NCBI GenBank assembly: GCA_016200345.1
Contig: JACQEX010000015.1
Location: 1-34,278, forward strand
DNA length: 34,278 nt
DNA from: Nitrospinota bacterium
GTDB taxonomy: Bacteria > Nitrospinota_A > UBA7883 > JACRGQ01
Direction: 5' to 3'
The notes under the pieces were generated by a model. That model ran no database searches and was not told where the DNA came from. It saw nothing but the letters and a program-made list of their open reading frames with translations. Positions 33,500 to 34,278 of the stretch are shown one piece after another. Numbering within the stretch: position 1 is the first letter of the stretch; the number at the start of each line of letters is the position of its first letter. A program made the position numbers and the translations under genes.

Positions 33500-34278
33500 C
33501 CGGGCGTTTTTTTGACCTTTTTACCTACGATTTCGCCCTGCGCGGTCTCATCGCTGGGCTTTGCGCGGGCGTGGCCTGCTCCGCGCTTGGGGTTATTTTG
33601 GTCTTGCGAAGGATATCCCTTATAGGCGACGGCCTGTCGCACGTCACCTTTTTGGGGGCGGTCATCGCAGTGATGATGGGGGCAAGCCCGATTTACGTAT
33701 CTTTACCGGTCGTTATGGCAAGCTCCCTCCTAATCTTCAAGCTTATGGAGAAGACGCGCGTTTACGGCGACGCCGCCATTGGAATGGTCTCCGCCGGGGG
33801 ACTTGCCGGCGGTATTTTGCTGGCCGGGCTGGGGGGCGGATTTAACGCCGACATTTTCGGCTTTCTATTCGGCAACATCCTTTCCGTAAAAGCGGGCGAG
33901 GTTTGGCTTTCCGTAATTCTGCTGGTTCTGACCCTTGGGTTTATAGGTCTGAAACATAGGGAGCTGACGTCCGTCACTTTTGACGAGGATTTTGCAAAAA
34001 CAAGCGGCGTGGACACGGCAAAACTTAGCGTGGCGATGGTTATGGCCGTCTCGGCGGCGGTGGTTTTGGCGATAAAGATATCGGGGGCCATGCTTACGTC
34101 CGCGCTTGTGATTATTCCAGCCGTGACGGCGATACAAATTGGGAGGGGTTTTGGGAATGTGATTGCAACCGCCTGCGTTGTTTCGGCCGTTTCCATAATA
34201 TTTGGACTGTCTGTCTCGTTCGCGTTTAACCTGCCGAGCGGGGCGGCCATTGTTCTTCTTAACATACTTTTCTTTCTA
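33496..34278 (+). CDS. znuB: metal ABC transporter permease (ZnuB-like, ABC-3 family), partial
   Basis: An open frame of 261 codons runs off the right edge with no stop. A GTG start at 33496 overlaps the ATPase stop (GTGA). The N terminus TGRFFDLFTYDFALRGLIAG is followed by several hydrophobic helices and the ABC-3 family segments VLRRISLIGDGLSHVTFLG, ADIFGFLFGNIL and KISGAMLTSALVIIPA. Family members are about 260-300 residues, so only a short C-terminal part should be missing. A GAGGAGAAG ribosome site lies in the last ATPase codons. It forms the membrane channel for the Zn/Mn-type substrate delivered by the lipoprotein at 31827. Confidence 0.92.
   Translation, partial: MTGRFFDLFTYDFALRGLIAGLCAGVACSALGVILVLRRISLIGDGLSHVTFLGAVIAVMMGASPIYVSLPVVMASSLLIFKLMEKTRVYGDAAIGMVSAGGLAGGILLAGLGGGFNADIFGFLFGNILSVKAGEVWLSVILLVLTLGFIGLKHRELTSVTFDEDFAKTSGVDTAKLSVAMVMAVSAAVVLAIKISGAMLTSALVIIPAVTAIQIGRGFGNVIATACVVSAVSIIFGLSVSFAFNLPSGAAIVLLNILFFL

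Overview
The window looks like a chromosomal segment of a Gram-negative bacterium. The evidence is a predicted outer-membrane beta-barrel protein ending in Phe, several lipoprotein signals with lipobox cysteines, a periplasmic Slt-type lytic transglycosylase, and an SBP-fronted sensor kinase. Base composition is moderate to moderately GC-rich and genes are densely packed, with many 4-base ATGA overlaps. The mix of sulfide:quinone oxidoreductase-like and DsrE proteins, DUF1566 lipoproteins, an LPP20-type lipoprotein and a KimA-type permease would suit a Desulfobacterota-, Nitrospinota- or SAR324-like lineage. That placement is a weak inference; no marker here fixes the phylum.

Layout. 0-1.6 kb: a DsrE-like protein translationally coupled to an SQR-type flavoprotein. 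1.6-4.5 kb, minus strand: a MobA-like nucleotidyltransferase overlapping uvrB. 4.7-10.1 kb, plus strand: a signalling operon with a large SBP3-GAF-PAS-PAS-PAS histidine kinase, a receiver-only protein, a receiver-HD-GYP protein with a degenerate motif and a second receiver-only protein. An unrecognised 242-residue gene converges on it. 10.8-11.2 kb: an AT-rich intergenic region with DnaA-box-like 9-mers. 11.2-13.9 kb, plus strand: a porin-like protein and lysS. 13.9-15.8 kb: an AT-richer patch holding an N-terminally truncated FAD oxidoreductase, a possible 44-codon coding remnant, a small two-helix membrane protein, further DnaA-box-like sites and a plus-strand terminator.

15.8-22.6 kb, minus strand: a compact cluster transcribed as dual-CDGSH protein, miaA, Slt-type transglycosylase, N-acyl-D-amino-acid deacylase-like amidohydrolase, kimA-like K+ importer. 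22.7-25.7 kb, minus strand: a SAM-dependent methyltransferase coupled to a SulP transporter carrying STAS and cyclic-nucleotide-binding domains. 25.8-29.0 kb: three unrelated lipoproteins, the last with tandem DUF1566 domains and a good candidate sigma-54 promoter. 29.0-29.1 kb: tRNA-Pro(TGG) with an encoded CCA. 29.2-31.7 kb, minus strand: aroA coupled to an MFS transporter. 31.8 kb to the end, plus strand: a Zn/Mn-type ABC importer in the order binding protein, ATPase, permease; the permease runs off the right edge.

Most of the window is ordinary core and envelope functions. The less ordinary parts are the one-kinase/three-receiver operon with a degenerate HD-GYP domain, the cyclic-nucleotide-gated-looking SulP transporter with its coupled methyltransferase, the tandem DUF1566 lipoprotein, and the decayed AT-rich patch. 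I found no CRISPR array, insertion sequence, integrase, reverse transcriptase or clear defence system.
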